DNA of 64,000 nucleotides, from assembly GCF_014651035.1 (NCBI RefSeq), contig NZ_BMWC01000007.1, positions 310,001 to 374,000 on the forward strand, in the 5' to 3' direction. A program made the translations under genes and the position numbers. Below the pieces are notes generated by a model. It was not told the origin of the DNA, ran no database searches, and saw nothing but the letters and a program-made list of their open reading frames with translations. Positions 32,870 to 39,981 of the stretch are shown here, one piece after another (within the stretch, counting starts at the first letter, position 1; each line of letters starts with the position of its first letter). Source of the DNA: Streptomyces lomondensis (GTDB lineage: Bacteria; Actinomycetota; Actinomycetes; Streptomycetales; Streptomycetaceae).

Positions 32870-32940
32870 TGGCACCACAGTGGCGCCATTGGCAAGCACC
32901 ATGTGGCACCACATGGCACACCGTGGCACCCTGTGGCACC
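32870..32940. promoter_or_regulatory. Helically phased TGGCACC repeat array (operator)
   Basis: TGGCACC or close variants begin at 32870, 32881 (TGGCGCC), 32890 (TGGCAAG), 32904, 32914 (TGGCACA), 32924 and 32934. The last four are exactly 10 bases apart, about one DNA turn. The array lies immediately upstream of the RHH gene start. This fits cooperative binding of an RHH repressor along one face of the helix. Confidence 0.75.
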
Positions 32941-33060
32941 AGGGTGGTGCTTCTGAGGTCAGTGTGACGGTTGCTGCCGGTCCGGCGCTTGATCAGTGAG
33001 GCCTGACTAGGCCTCCTGGAGTTTGTCGCAGCCAGACGGAAACAATCCCTTGGGGGGACC

Positions 33061-33987
33061 ATGGCGAGAAGTGCCATGCCTGGACGCACACTGAGACGGG
33101 CCTGGGGCGTGGTGACGGCCATGACGATGGCGCTCACGGCCGCACCGCTGGCGGGGGTCGCGGAGGCCCACATCGCGGCGTCGGGAACGCTGAGCTTCAG
33201 CGGCGAAGCGGGCGAGCCCATGACAGGTGGCCGGTCGTACTCGTACTCGGCCGGTTCGGTCCAGCTGTTCGACGTCCAGGGCAGCAGGGACGAGAACGGG
33301 CTCACCGTCGCGGTCGACGCGCAGGAGGGCACGCTCTGGCGGTTCATCATCGCCGCTCCCGACGGTCAGAAGCTGACCGAGGGCACCACGTACACCGGCG
33401 TGAAGCAGTGGCCCTACGCGCAGCCCGAGGACCCGGAGATGGTGTTCAGCGGGACCGACAACGGGACCGAGAAGTGGTGCAACACGAGCACGGGCTCCTT
33501 CACCATCCAGAACATCTCCTTCGGCCCCTACGGCTACGTCCGCGAACTCGACGCCACCTTCGAGCAGTACTGCAACGGATCGACCGTGCCCCTGCGCGGT
33601 GAGGTCCACGCGGTCATGCCCGAGCCTCCGGCCGAACTCGCCCTGGGGATGAGCGTCGACCCCGAGGGCGGGGTGGACGTCCCGGACGGGAAGATCACCG
33701 TCGGTGGCACCGTGACGTGCAACAAGCCCGCGAGTGTCGAGCTCAACGGCCAGGTCTTCCAGGTCCAGAAGAAGGCGACGCCGGGCGCGTCCTACCACAC
33801 GACCGTGGCCTGCACCCCGGGCGCGCCCGTCCCGTGGTCCGTCCGCCTCACCAGCCTGGAACCCGGTACGTCGTTCCAGCCGGGCGCGGCGACAATGCGC
33901 AGCAGGGCCCGGGCGGACGACCGGGACTACCCGGTGACCGCCGACACGGGACAGCAGGAGTACCAGATCCAGTTGTCCAAGTCCTGA
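33061..33987 (+). CDS. Secreted protein, function unknown
   Basis: The 308-residue product has a signal peptide (RRAWGVVTAMTMALTAAPLA, cleavage near AEA). The mature part has a first domain with SGTLSFSGEAGEPMTGGRSY, two cysteine pairs (KWCNTSTGS, FEQYCNGST) and a second beta domain from about residue 200 (VDVPDGKITVGGTVTCNKPA). That domain ends with an internal Cys loop (TTVACTPG). No enzyme motif is visible. The ATG follows CTTGGGGGGACC. It is divergent from the RHH operon and ends before a strong terminator. Confidence 0.7.
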   Translation: MARSAMPGRTLRRAWGVVTAMTMALTAAPLAGVAEAHIAASGTLSFSGEAGEPMTGGRSYSYSAGSVQLFDVQGSRDENGLTVAVDAQEGTLWRFIIAAPDGQKLTEGTTYTGVKQWPYAQPEDPEMVFSGTDNGTEKWCNTSTGSFTIQNISFGPYGYVRELDATFEQYCNGSTVPLRGEVHAVMPEPPAELALGMSVDPEGGVDVPDGKITVGGTVTCNKPASVELNGQVFQVQKKATPGASYHTTVACTPGAPVPWSVRLTSLEPGTSFQPGAATMRSRARADDRDYPVTADTGQQEYQIQLSKS

Positions 33988-34012
33988 GTCCTGAGTCCTG
34001 AGTTGTGAAGCG

Positions 34013-34041
34013 CAACCCCCGGGTCGCGGACCCGGGGGTTG
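34013..34041. terminator. Bidirectional terminator
   Basis: A 13-bp perfect stem (CAACCCCCGGGTC, 34013-34025 with 34029-34041) has a 3-base loop. It lies between the convergent secreted-protein and flavoprotein genes, eight bases from the latter's stop. Confidence 0.85.
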
Positions 34042-34048
34042 TTCGCGG

Positions 34049-35248
34049 TCAGACCGACTCACTGACCGGCGAGGCCTGCCGGGCCGGCATCCGCACGACG
34101 CGGCGGCGCCGGACCGGCATGCCGACTGTCGGGTGGGCGACGCCCCAGGCCGCGCCCTTGCAGATCAGTTCCTTGTAGACGGCGGCGAGCCGGCCGGTCA
34201 GCGCCGCCGGGACGGCGCGGTCGTCGGCGGTGACGTACTGGATCAGGCCCTCCCTGCGGCCCAGGGAGATGCACTGGTTGAAGTAGCGCAGCGGCACGTT
34301 CGGGAGCTTCCCGCCGGTCAGCCGGGCCGCGATGGCGTCGGCGGCCTGCCACGCGGTGGGGACGCCCGAGGCGCACGACATCCGCAGCGGCTTGTCGCCG
34401 GGGCCCGCCACCAGGGCCGCGTCGCCGATGGCGTAGACGTCCGGGTGCGAGACCGAGCGCATGGTCCGGTCGACCACGATCTGTCCGGTACCGGAGACCT
34501 CCAGGGTGGTGGCCTGCGCGATCGGGTGGACGGCGAAGCCGGCGGTCCACACGGTGACCGCGGCGGGGATCCGCTCGCCCTCGGCGGTGCTGACGTGGTC
34601 GGCCTCGACCGCGGTGACGGCGGTGTGCTCGTGCACGGTGATGCCGAGCCGGTCGAAGACCTTCCGCAGGTGCCGGCGGCCCTTGGGCGCGAGCCAGTCG
34701 CCGAGACCGTCGCGGGCGGCGAGGGCGACGTCGAGGTCCGGGCGGGCCTCGGCGATCTCGGTCGCGGCCTCCACGCCGGTGAGGCCGCCGCCGACCACGA
34801 CCACGGGCTCCCCGGCGTCCAGGCGGGCCAGGCGCTCGCGCAGCCGGAGCGCTCCGGGGCGACTGGCGATCTCGTGGGCGTGCTCGGCGGTGCCGGGGAC
34901 GCCCTGGTCGTTCCAGCCGCTGCCGAGGGCGTACACGAGGGTGTCGTACGGCAGCAGTTCCTCGGCGCCCTGTGCGTCGGTGACGGTGACGGTCCTGCCG
35001 TCGACGTCCACGCCGGTGACCCGGGCGAGCTTCAGGGCGACGCCGGTGCCCGCGAACATCTCGCTGAAGGGCCGGGGCGTGAGGTCCTGGCCGGTCGCGA
35101 GCTGGTGCATCCGGACGCGCTCGACGAAGTCGGGCTCGGCGTTGACCAGAGTGAGGGCGACGTCTGCGCGGTGCAGCCGCTTGGCGAGGCGCCCGGCGGC
35201 GGTGGCGCCGGTGTAGCCGGCCCCGAGGACGACGATGCGGTGCTGCAT
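34049..35248 (-). CDS. FAD-dependent pyridine nucleotide oxidoreductase (NDH-2-like)
   Basis: The 399-residue protein begins with an FAD-binding Rossmann motif (IVVLGAGYTGATAAGRLAKR). A second dinucleotide fold for NAD(P)H reads VVVVGGGLTGVEAATEIAEA at about 148-167. The C-terminal FAD motif is VYAIGDAALV, at about 278-287. This is the layout of type II NADH dehydrogenases, which pass electrons to quinone or another acceptor at the membrane. No membrane-anchoring helix is evident. It is downstream of, and possibly controlled by, the ECF41 sigma factor at 35351-36298, since such sigma genes usually sit beside an oxidoreductase-type partner. Confidence 0.85.
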   Translation of the reverse strand: MQHRIVVLGAGYTGATAAGRLAKRLHRADVALTLVNAEPDFVERVRMHQLATGQDLTPRPFSEMFAGTGVALKLARVTGVDVDGRTVTVTDAQGAEELLPYDTLVYALGSGWNDQGVPGTAEHAHEIASRPGALRLRERLARLDAGEPVVVVGGGLTGVEAATEIAEARPDLDVALAARDGLGDWLAPKGRRHLRKVFDRLGITVHEHTAVTAVEADHVSTAEGERIPAAVTVWTAGFAVHPIAQATTLEVSGTGQIVVDRTMRSVSHPDVYAIGDAALVAGPGDKPLRMSCASGVPTAWQAADAIAARLTGGKLPNVPLRYFNQCISLGRREGLIQYVTADDRAVPAALTGRLAAVYKELICKGAAWGVAHPTVGMPVRRRRVVRMPARQASPVSESV

Positions 35249-35310
35249 GTCTGGCTCCTGTCGTGAGCAACCTTGAGCGGATTCGCCCCTTGAACCGGGC
35301 GGCCCGCCGT

Positions 35311-35323
35311 TTCCTGACAGGAA
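35311..35323. promoter_or_regulatory. Inverted repeat upstream of the flavoprotein gene
   Basis: TTCCTG-A-CAGGAA forms a 13-base palindrome 63 bases before the start codon at 35248. On the coding strand it contains TGTCA, the beginning of the -35 element reported for ECF41 promoters (TGTCACA). A matching CGTC -10 was not found at the expected 16-17 bases. Confidence 0.35.
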
Positions 35324-35350
35324 CGGGGTGTGAAGCAGCTCACATTGCGG

Positions 35351-36298
35351 TCAGAAGGCGGCGCGGAGCAGAGGTTCGCCGTGCTCGGCCGCGGCCCAGT
35401 GCTCGGTCGCCCGTTCGAGCTTGTCCGGGTTGACCTGGGTGCGGAACGCGGCGATGCCGTCGGCGGTGACCTCCAGGCAGGTGACGCCGACGACCCGGCC
35501 GTCCACGACCGCGACGATGGCCGGATCGCCGTTGGCGGTCGTGGCGTAGACCTCGGGCGAGCCGCCGACCAGGTCGCGCTTGGCCTTGCTGGGCTTGAAC
35601 AGGCCCCGCATGAACTTCGCGACCGCGAGGGCGCCCTCGAACGCCTTGGCCCGGGCCGGGACCTTCCCGCCGCCGTCGCCGACCGAGACGGCGTCCTGGG
35701 TGAGCAGCCGCACGAGCGGCTCGGTCCGGCCGCTGGTGGCGGCCGCGAGGAACTCCTCGATGATCCGGCGGGCGGCGGCCGTGTCGACCTCGGTGCGGGC
35801 CCTGCCGTCCGCGACGTGCTTCTTGGCACGGTGCAGGATCTGCTGGCTGGCGGCCTCGGTGATGTCGAGGATCGCGGCGATTTCCCGGTGCGGGTAGTCG
35901 AAGGCCTCCCGCAGCACGTACACCGCCCGCTCGTTGGGGGACAGGCGCTCCAACAGGGCGAGCACGGCGTACGAGACCGATTCGCGCTGTTCGGCGGTGT
36001 CGGCGGGGCCGAGCATCGGGTCCCCGGCGAGCAGCGGCTCGGGCAGCCACTGGCCGACGTAGGTCTCGCGCCGGGCGCGGGCCGAGGTGAGCTGGTTGAG
36101 GCACAGGTTGGTGAGCACCTTCGTCAGCCAGGCCTCGGGCACATCGATGCGCTCGACGTCGGCGGCCTGCCAGCGCAGGAACGTCTCCTGCACGGCGTCC
36201 TCGGCCTCACTCGCGGAGCCGAGGAGGCGGTAGGCGATGGCCTCCAGGCGAGACCTGGACGCCTCGAACCGGTCCACGTCGTGCACGGTCAGGGCCAT
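35351..36298 (-). CDS. sigJ: ECF41-family sigma factor with C-terminal SnoaL-like domain
   Basis: The 315-residue protein has sigma region 2 (AYRLLGSASEAEDAVQETFL) and region 4 (LREAFDYPHREIAAILDITE ... QQILHRAKKHV). A C-terminal SnoaL/NTF2-like domain of about 130 residues follows. The three hallmark motifs of ECF41 are present: WLPEP in the linker, DGGGK in the C-terminal domain and NPDKL near the end. In this family the C-terminal extension takes the place of a separate anti-sigma factor. The adjacent flavoprotein gene is the probable target. Named SigJ after the actinobacterial relative. Confidence 0.92.
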   Translation of the reverse strand: MALTVHDVDRFEASRSRLEAIAYRLLGSASEAEDAVQETFLRWQAADVERIDVPEAWLTKVLTNLCLNQLTSARARRETYVGQWLPEPLLAGDPMLGPADTAEQRESVSYAVLALLERLSPNERAVYVLREAFDYPHREIAAILDITEAASQQILHRAKKHVADGRARTEVDTAAARRIIEEFLAAATSGRTEPLVRLLTQDAVSVGDGGGKVPARAKAFEGALAVAKFMRGLFKPSKAKRDLVGGSPEVYATTANGDPAIVAVVDGRVVGVTCLEVTADGIAAFRTQVNPDKLERATEHWAAAEHGEPLLRAAF

Positions 36299-36456
36299 GG
36301 CCGCGATCCTAACTCGCGCGGGGGCGCGAGGGCGGTTGTGTGGGGGGCCGTGTGGGTACGCGAGGGCGGCCCGTGGGGCGGGCCGGTGCCGGCCGGGGGC
36401 CGGGCCGAGGCGGCGACGCGCCGGGGCCGGGGGCAACGGCCGACGGCAGCCGGGAT

Positions 36457-36726
36457 GGCGACCGCGCCGGAGCCCGGGCCGACGGCCAACGACGGCCGGG
36501 ATGGCGACCACGGCGGCGCTGGAGGCGACGGCGGCCGGCGACGGCAGGCCGCACAGGCGGTGAACACCACGGGGCACGCCGCCACCGCCGCACCACAGGC
36601 GCCCGCCAGGGCGGCAGCCGGGGCGGCGACCGCGCCGGAGCCCGGGCCGACGGCCGACGACGGCAGGCCGCACGGGCCGTGAACACCGCCGGGCACGCGG
36701 CCACCGCCGCACCACAGGCGCCCGCC
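36457..36726. repeat. GC-rich direct repeats in a 460-bp gap
   Basis: Two pairs of long direct repeats are interleaved. GGCGACCGCGCCGGAGCCCG and following bases occur at 36457-36487 and again at 36625-36655. A roughly 65-bp unit starting GGCAGGCCGCAC and ending CACCACAGGCGCCCGCC occurs at 36543-36607 and 36662-36726 with a few substitutions. The whole gap 36299-36759 is extremely G/C-rich and low in complexity. Open frames exist in all directions but look like shadows (Arg/Pro/Ala-rich, no ribosome-binding site). Confidence 0.7.
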
Positions 36727-36759
36727 GGGGCGGCGACCGCTTCGAGGCCGGGGCCGGCA

Positions 36760-37200
36760 TCAGTGGTAGTTGGCGTTGGTCTCCGCGGTGTCGTGCCGGA
36801 CGTTCTCCGGGGCGAGGCGGCGGTACGCGGCGCGGGCGTGGGCGAGGCGGGCCAGGGTCGTGCCGAGGAGGGTGGCGGTGAGCAGGCAGGCGAGCCAGGT
36901 GGTGTCGCGGTGCCCGGCCCAGGTGAGGGTGCCGGCGGGCGGGATGGCGAAGGCGTTGAGGAAGAGCCAGCAGAGTACGGCCGTGCCGGGAGCCGCCGTG
37001 AAGCGTGCGCACAGGCCGAGCACGGCGGCCAGCAGGGACAGCGCGGTCAGGGCCAGTCCGGGCCGGTCGGTTCCCACCACGGCATTGAGGAGCGCCACCA
37101 GTACCAGCGCGCCGCCGAACGCTCCGGCCCAGACCAGCGGGGTCGCCACCGGCCGCGGGACGGGTCTGGCTCCGGTGCCCAGAGGTATCCACTCGATCAT
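36760..37200 (-). CDS. Small membrane protein, function unknown
   Basis: From ATG 37200, with GGAAGGAAG ten bases upstream, the product has 146 residues. Four hydrophobic helices are seen: LVWAGAFGGALVLVALLNAV, LALTALSLLAAVLGLCARF, TAVLCWLFLNAFAIPPAGTL and TWLACLLTATLLGTTLARLA. The segment CWLFLNAFAIPPAGTLTWAG is reminiscent of small actinobacterial membrane proteins found next to sensor kinases, but I cannot name a family. The putative end of the IS607 element lies about 60 bases upstream of the start, so the native promoter may have been displaced. Confidence 0.65.
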   Translation of the reverse strand: MIEWIPLGTGARPVPRPVATPLVWAGAFGGALVLVALLNAVVGTDRPGLALTALSLLAAVLGLCARFTAAPGTAVLCWLFLNAFAIPPAGTLTWAGHRDTTWLACLLTATLLGTTLARLAHARAAYRRLAPENVRHDTAETNANYH

Positions 37201-37303
37201 GCTGGCGCTTCCTTCCCGGTCCTCCTGGACAGGGATTGTCCGTTGCTCAGAGCCTAAGCGGATCTCAGCATTCCGGTCATTTCGGCCCGGAAGGTCCGTC
37301 ACA

Positions 37304-38758
37304 TCACCAAAGTGTGAGGGCTTTGGCTTGAGGACGGTCTCTCGTTTCCGTCTGCCGGTGGTGCGGCAGGGTTGCGCCACCTGCCCGCCCCGCACTCGTC
37401 TTGCGACGGGTGCGGGTGGCGCGGGTCTTGCGGTCGGCTCCACGAGGCTTCGACACCACGGGGGTGTCCTGGTCTCCGGCCACTCCGGTACCAGTGGTGC
37501 AGGCTGCCGCGAGGGCGGCGAGGTTGAGCGCGGCGTTGTCGTCCCGGTCGATGACCAGGCCGCAGGCGTCGCATTCGTAGGTCCGGATGTGCAGCGGCAG
37601 CTTGGCTTTCACCGCGCCGCACCCGGAGCAGGTCTTGGAGGAGGGGTACCAGCGGTCAGCCACGATCATGCGGGTGGCGTGGCGCTGGCGGGTCTTGTAG
37701 TCGAGCTGGCGGCGGATCTCTCCGAACCCGGCGTCGGCGATCCGGCGGGCCAGGCGCCGGTTCTTCAGCATGCCGGCGACGTTGAGGTCTTCGACCACGA
37801 CGGTGCCGTACTCGGCGGTCACGGCGGTGGTGAGCTTGTGCAGGGCGTCGGCGCGGAGGTTCGCGGCCCTGTGATGCACCTTGTTGCGGGCTGCGTTGGC
37901 CTTCTCCCACCGTTTTGAAGGCTTGCGGCCGGTGCGGCGGTCCGGGCCCTGGCGGCGGGACACCGTGCGGGACGCGCGGCGCATCTGCTTCAGCGCCTGG
38001 TCGTAGTGGCAGGGGTTGGGCACGGTGCGGATCTCGCCCGTGCTGTCGGCCATCACCGCGAGGGTCTTCACGCCGAGGTCGATACCGACCGCCGTGTCCG
38101 GGCGCGTGACGCGTTCGTGGTCTCGCTTGACCTCGACCTGGAACGAAGCGAACCAGCGTCCGCGTTCGTGGCGGACGGTCGCGGACAGGATCCGTGCCGT
38201 CCCGGCCTGGACGCGGGTGAGGAGCTTGTCGGTGGGCTCGTGGGTGCGCAGTGTGCCGAGCCGGGGCAGAGTGACGTGCCGGCCGTCAGCGTCGACGCGG
38301 ATCGTGCCGGTGGTGAACCGGCAGGACATGCGCGCCTTCCGCTTCGACTTGAACCGCGGCGGCCCCATCCGGGCGCCCTTGCGCTTGCCGTTCTTCGACT
38401 TCGCGTAGTTGTCGAACGCCGCCGACGCGTTCGCAAGGCCGGTGGAGTACGCCTCCTTGGAGTTCTCCTCCCACCACCCGGCGAACCTGGGATCTGTGTG
38501 TTTGGCGGCATTGAACGCCTTCCGCAGCGACGGCAGCGACCACGGCCGCCACTGCGTCTGCTCCGCCTCGGCAACGCCGTACGTCTCCTCGGCTTTGCGC
38601 TGCCACCAGGAGGCGGTCACCCAGCCGACAGCCCAGTTGTACGCGGCGCGCGCCGCACCGCAGTGCGAGCGCAGCGCGCGCTCCTGGGAGGCGTTCGGGT
38701 CCAGGGCGAACCGGAACGCCTGCACCACGAACCCGGACTGCGGCTGGAACTTCTTCAC
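37304..38758 (-). CDS. tnpB: TnpB, RNA-guided nuclease of IS607/IS605 elements
   Basis: The GTG at 38758 overlaps the tnpA stop and gives 484 residues, long for TnpB (about 400). The N-terminal OrfB-type helix-turn-helix (FRFALDPNASQERALRSHCG) and central domain lead to an intact RuvC fold. The first catalytic Asp is in GIDLGVKTLAV and the Glu in TVVVEDLNVAGM. The zinc ribbon is CSGCGAVK...YECDACG and the last Asp is in DRDDNAALNL. TnpB proteins cut DNA using a guide RNA transcribed from the element's 3' end, promoting retention of the element. The C-terminal tail of about 65 residues after the RuvC III motif is basic. Confidence 0.93.
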   Translation of the reverse strand: MKKFQPQSGFVVQAFRFALDPNASQERALRSHCGAARAAYNWAVGWVTASWWQRKAEETYGVAEAEQTQWRPWSLPSLRKAFNAAKHTDPRFAGWWEENSKEAYSTGLANASAAFDNYAKSKNGKRKGARMGPPRFKSKRKARMSCRFTTGTIRVDADGRHVTLPRLGTLRTHEPTDKLLTRVQAGTARILSATVRHERGRWFASFQVEVKRDHERVTRPDTAVGIDLGVKTLAVMADSTGEIRTVPNPCHYDQALKQMRRASRTVSRRQGPDRRTGRKPSKRWEKANAARNKVHHRAANLRADALHKLTTAVTAEYGTVVVEDLNVAGMLKNRRLARRIADAGFGEIRRQLDYKTRQRHATRMIVADRWYPSSKTCSGCGAVKAKLPLHIRTYECDACGLVIDRDDNAALNLAALAAACTTGTGVAGDQDTPVVSKPRGADRKTRATRTRRKTSAGRAGGATLPHHRQTETRDRPQAKALTLW

Positions 38759-39330
38759 TCGGCAGCCTCGCCGGTCGCCACGGCCACCGCGCGGGCTGCC
38801 CGGTTCTTCGCCGCCCGTCGCCCGTACAGACGCGCGCACATCGACGTGAGCACCTCGGTGATGTCCCGCACCAGATCGTCAGCGGTCTCGGTGGGATCGA
38901 GGACGACCAGGCGCCGCCCGGACGCGGACAGCGCGGCTTCGAGGTGTTCGACGCCGAACCGGGCCAGCCGGTCACGGTGCTCGATCACGATCACAGCGGC
39001 GGACGGGTCGGACAGAACCCGGTGCAGCTTGCGCCGACGTCCGTTCAGCCCCGAGCCGACCTCGGTCACGACCTCCGCAACCGGCAGGCCGAGCCCGGTG
39101 GCTCCCTGGACCACGCGGGCCACCTGCCGTTCAAGGTCCGGCTGCTGGTCCGCCGACGAGACCCGGCAGTACGCCACGACGCGGCCGGATGTCTCCGAGG
39201 TGGGCTCGTCGACCAGCCACGTGCCGGACGGCGTCTGGCGTACCGGGACCGGCATACGGCCCTCTTTCGCCCAGGCCCACGCGGTCTGGTAGTGCACGCC
39301 GTTACGTGCCGCCCACTCGGAAAGTTTCAC
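38755..39330 (-). CDS. tnpA: IS607 serine recombinase transposase
   Basis: The 191-residue protein has a MerR-like N-terminal helix-turn-helix (KLSEWAARNGVHYQTAWAWA) with PVRQTPSGTWLV, then the small serine resolvase domain. The catalytic region reads VVAYCRVSSADQQPDLERQV, with Ser after YCRV, and conserved segments EVGSGLNGRRR and VIEHRDRLARFG follow. It excises and integrates the element through a phosphoserine intermediate with little target specificity. Start MKLSEWAARNG is standard. Its stop overlaps the GTG of tnpB. Confidence 0.94.
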   Translation of the reverse strand: MKLSEWAARNGVHYQTAWAWAKEGRMPVPVRQTPSGTWLVDEPTSETSGRVVAYCRVSSADQQPDLERQVARVVQGATGLGLPVAEVVTEVGSGLNGRRRKLHRVLSDPSAAVIVIEHRDRLARFGVEHLEAALSASGRRLVVLDPTETADDLVRDITEVLTSMCARLYGRRAAKNRAARAVAVATGEAAE

Positions 39331-39471
39331 ACGATCAAGATAACAGATGAGAAACGCTGAGATTCACGGATGAATTGCACAGCAGTTGTCACCCCTCCGC
39401 GCATCCCTGTGCGCCGCCGGACGTGCCCCGCCGACGCGCCCTACCGGAGGGGTTGTCGGCGGGGCGCTACC

Positions 39472-39981
39472 TCACGAGTCCTCGATGGTGATGAAGGGGT
39501 CCCACTGGAAGTACCCCTTCAACTGGCGGTGGCGGTCCAGTATCTGGAAGTAGAAGTGGTACACGACCTTCCCCGCCCGCTTGACCGTCGTGCGCCAGTA
39601 GTGGTCCTGGTAGCGCTGTGTGTCGAACTCCGGCCTGCCCTCGCTGCCCTCCCTGGGCAGGGGGTAGATGCCGTCGACCACCTCGATCTCCGGCGTCCTG
39701 ATGAGCTGGTGCCCGCTGTCGCTGCTCACGTACCGGTACAGCAGGGCCTTGTAGTCGCTGCCGAGCGACACGGTCGTCTCCCGCCACTTGATGGTGTCCC
39801 CGGGCTCGGCCCGCAGGTTCAGTTCGGCGCCCGAGGTGCCCACGATGTGGTCGTGGCGGGTCGTCATGTAGATCAGGTTGTGGTCGACGTGGGTCGGTGC
39901 GTCGGGGTTCTGGGACGGGTACGGGTTCTGTTCGACGATCGTGGCCGCGTCGAACGCGATCAGTACGTTGAGGTCAGCCAT
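39472..39981 (-). CDS. PixA/AidA-family inclusion body protein
   Basis: The 169-residue protein starts MADLNVLIAFDAATIVEQNP. It contains HVDHNLIYMTTRHDHIVGTS, then RAEPGDTIKWRETTVSLGSD and YRYVSSDSGHQLIRTPEIEV, the conserved pattern of PixA and AidA proteins. Family members form crystalline cytoplasmic inclusions (PixA in Xenorhabdus) or are quorum-regulated virulence-linked proteins (AidA). It has no signal peptide. Its start overlaps the end of the decarboxylase gene by 8 bases, so the three genes 43872-39472 are translationally coupled. Its link to an amino acid oxidase/decarboxylase pair is not one I know. Confidence 0.83.
   Translation of the reverse strand: MADLNVLIAFDAATIVEQNPYPSQNPDAPTHVDHNLIYMTTRHDHIVGTSGAELNLRAEPGDTIKWRETTVSLGSDYKALLYRYVSSDSGHQLIRTPEIEVVDGIYPLPREGSEGRPEFDTQRYQDHYWRTTVKRAGKVVYHFYFQILDRHRQLKGYFQWDPFITIEDS

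Larger units (their letters stand above)
37260..39365 (-). mobile_element. IS607-type insertion sequence, apparently intact
   Basis: A serine-recombinase tnpA and a tnpB overlap by 4 bases in the arrangement of IS607 elements. The ends are not certain. A 15-base imperfect inverted repeat (GGATCTCAGCATTCC at 37260-37274; the complement of 39351-39365 reads GAATCTCAGCGTTTC, 12 of 15 identical) brackets the two genes at about 2.1 kb and may mark or lie near the termini. IS607 members usually lack terminal inverted repeats, so this needs testing. Both genes look functional. Confidence 0.75.

Noticed and set aside
36289..36704. Minus-strand open frames of about 130 residues in the repeat gap
   Set aside because: Composition is Arg/Pro/Ala low complexity, with no ribosome-binding site, and the repeats are not in a consistent coding frame.
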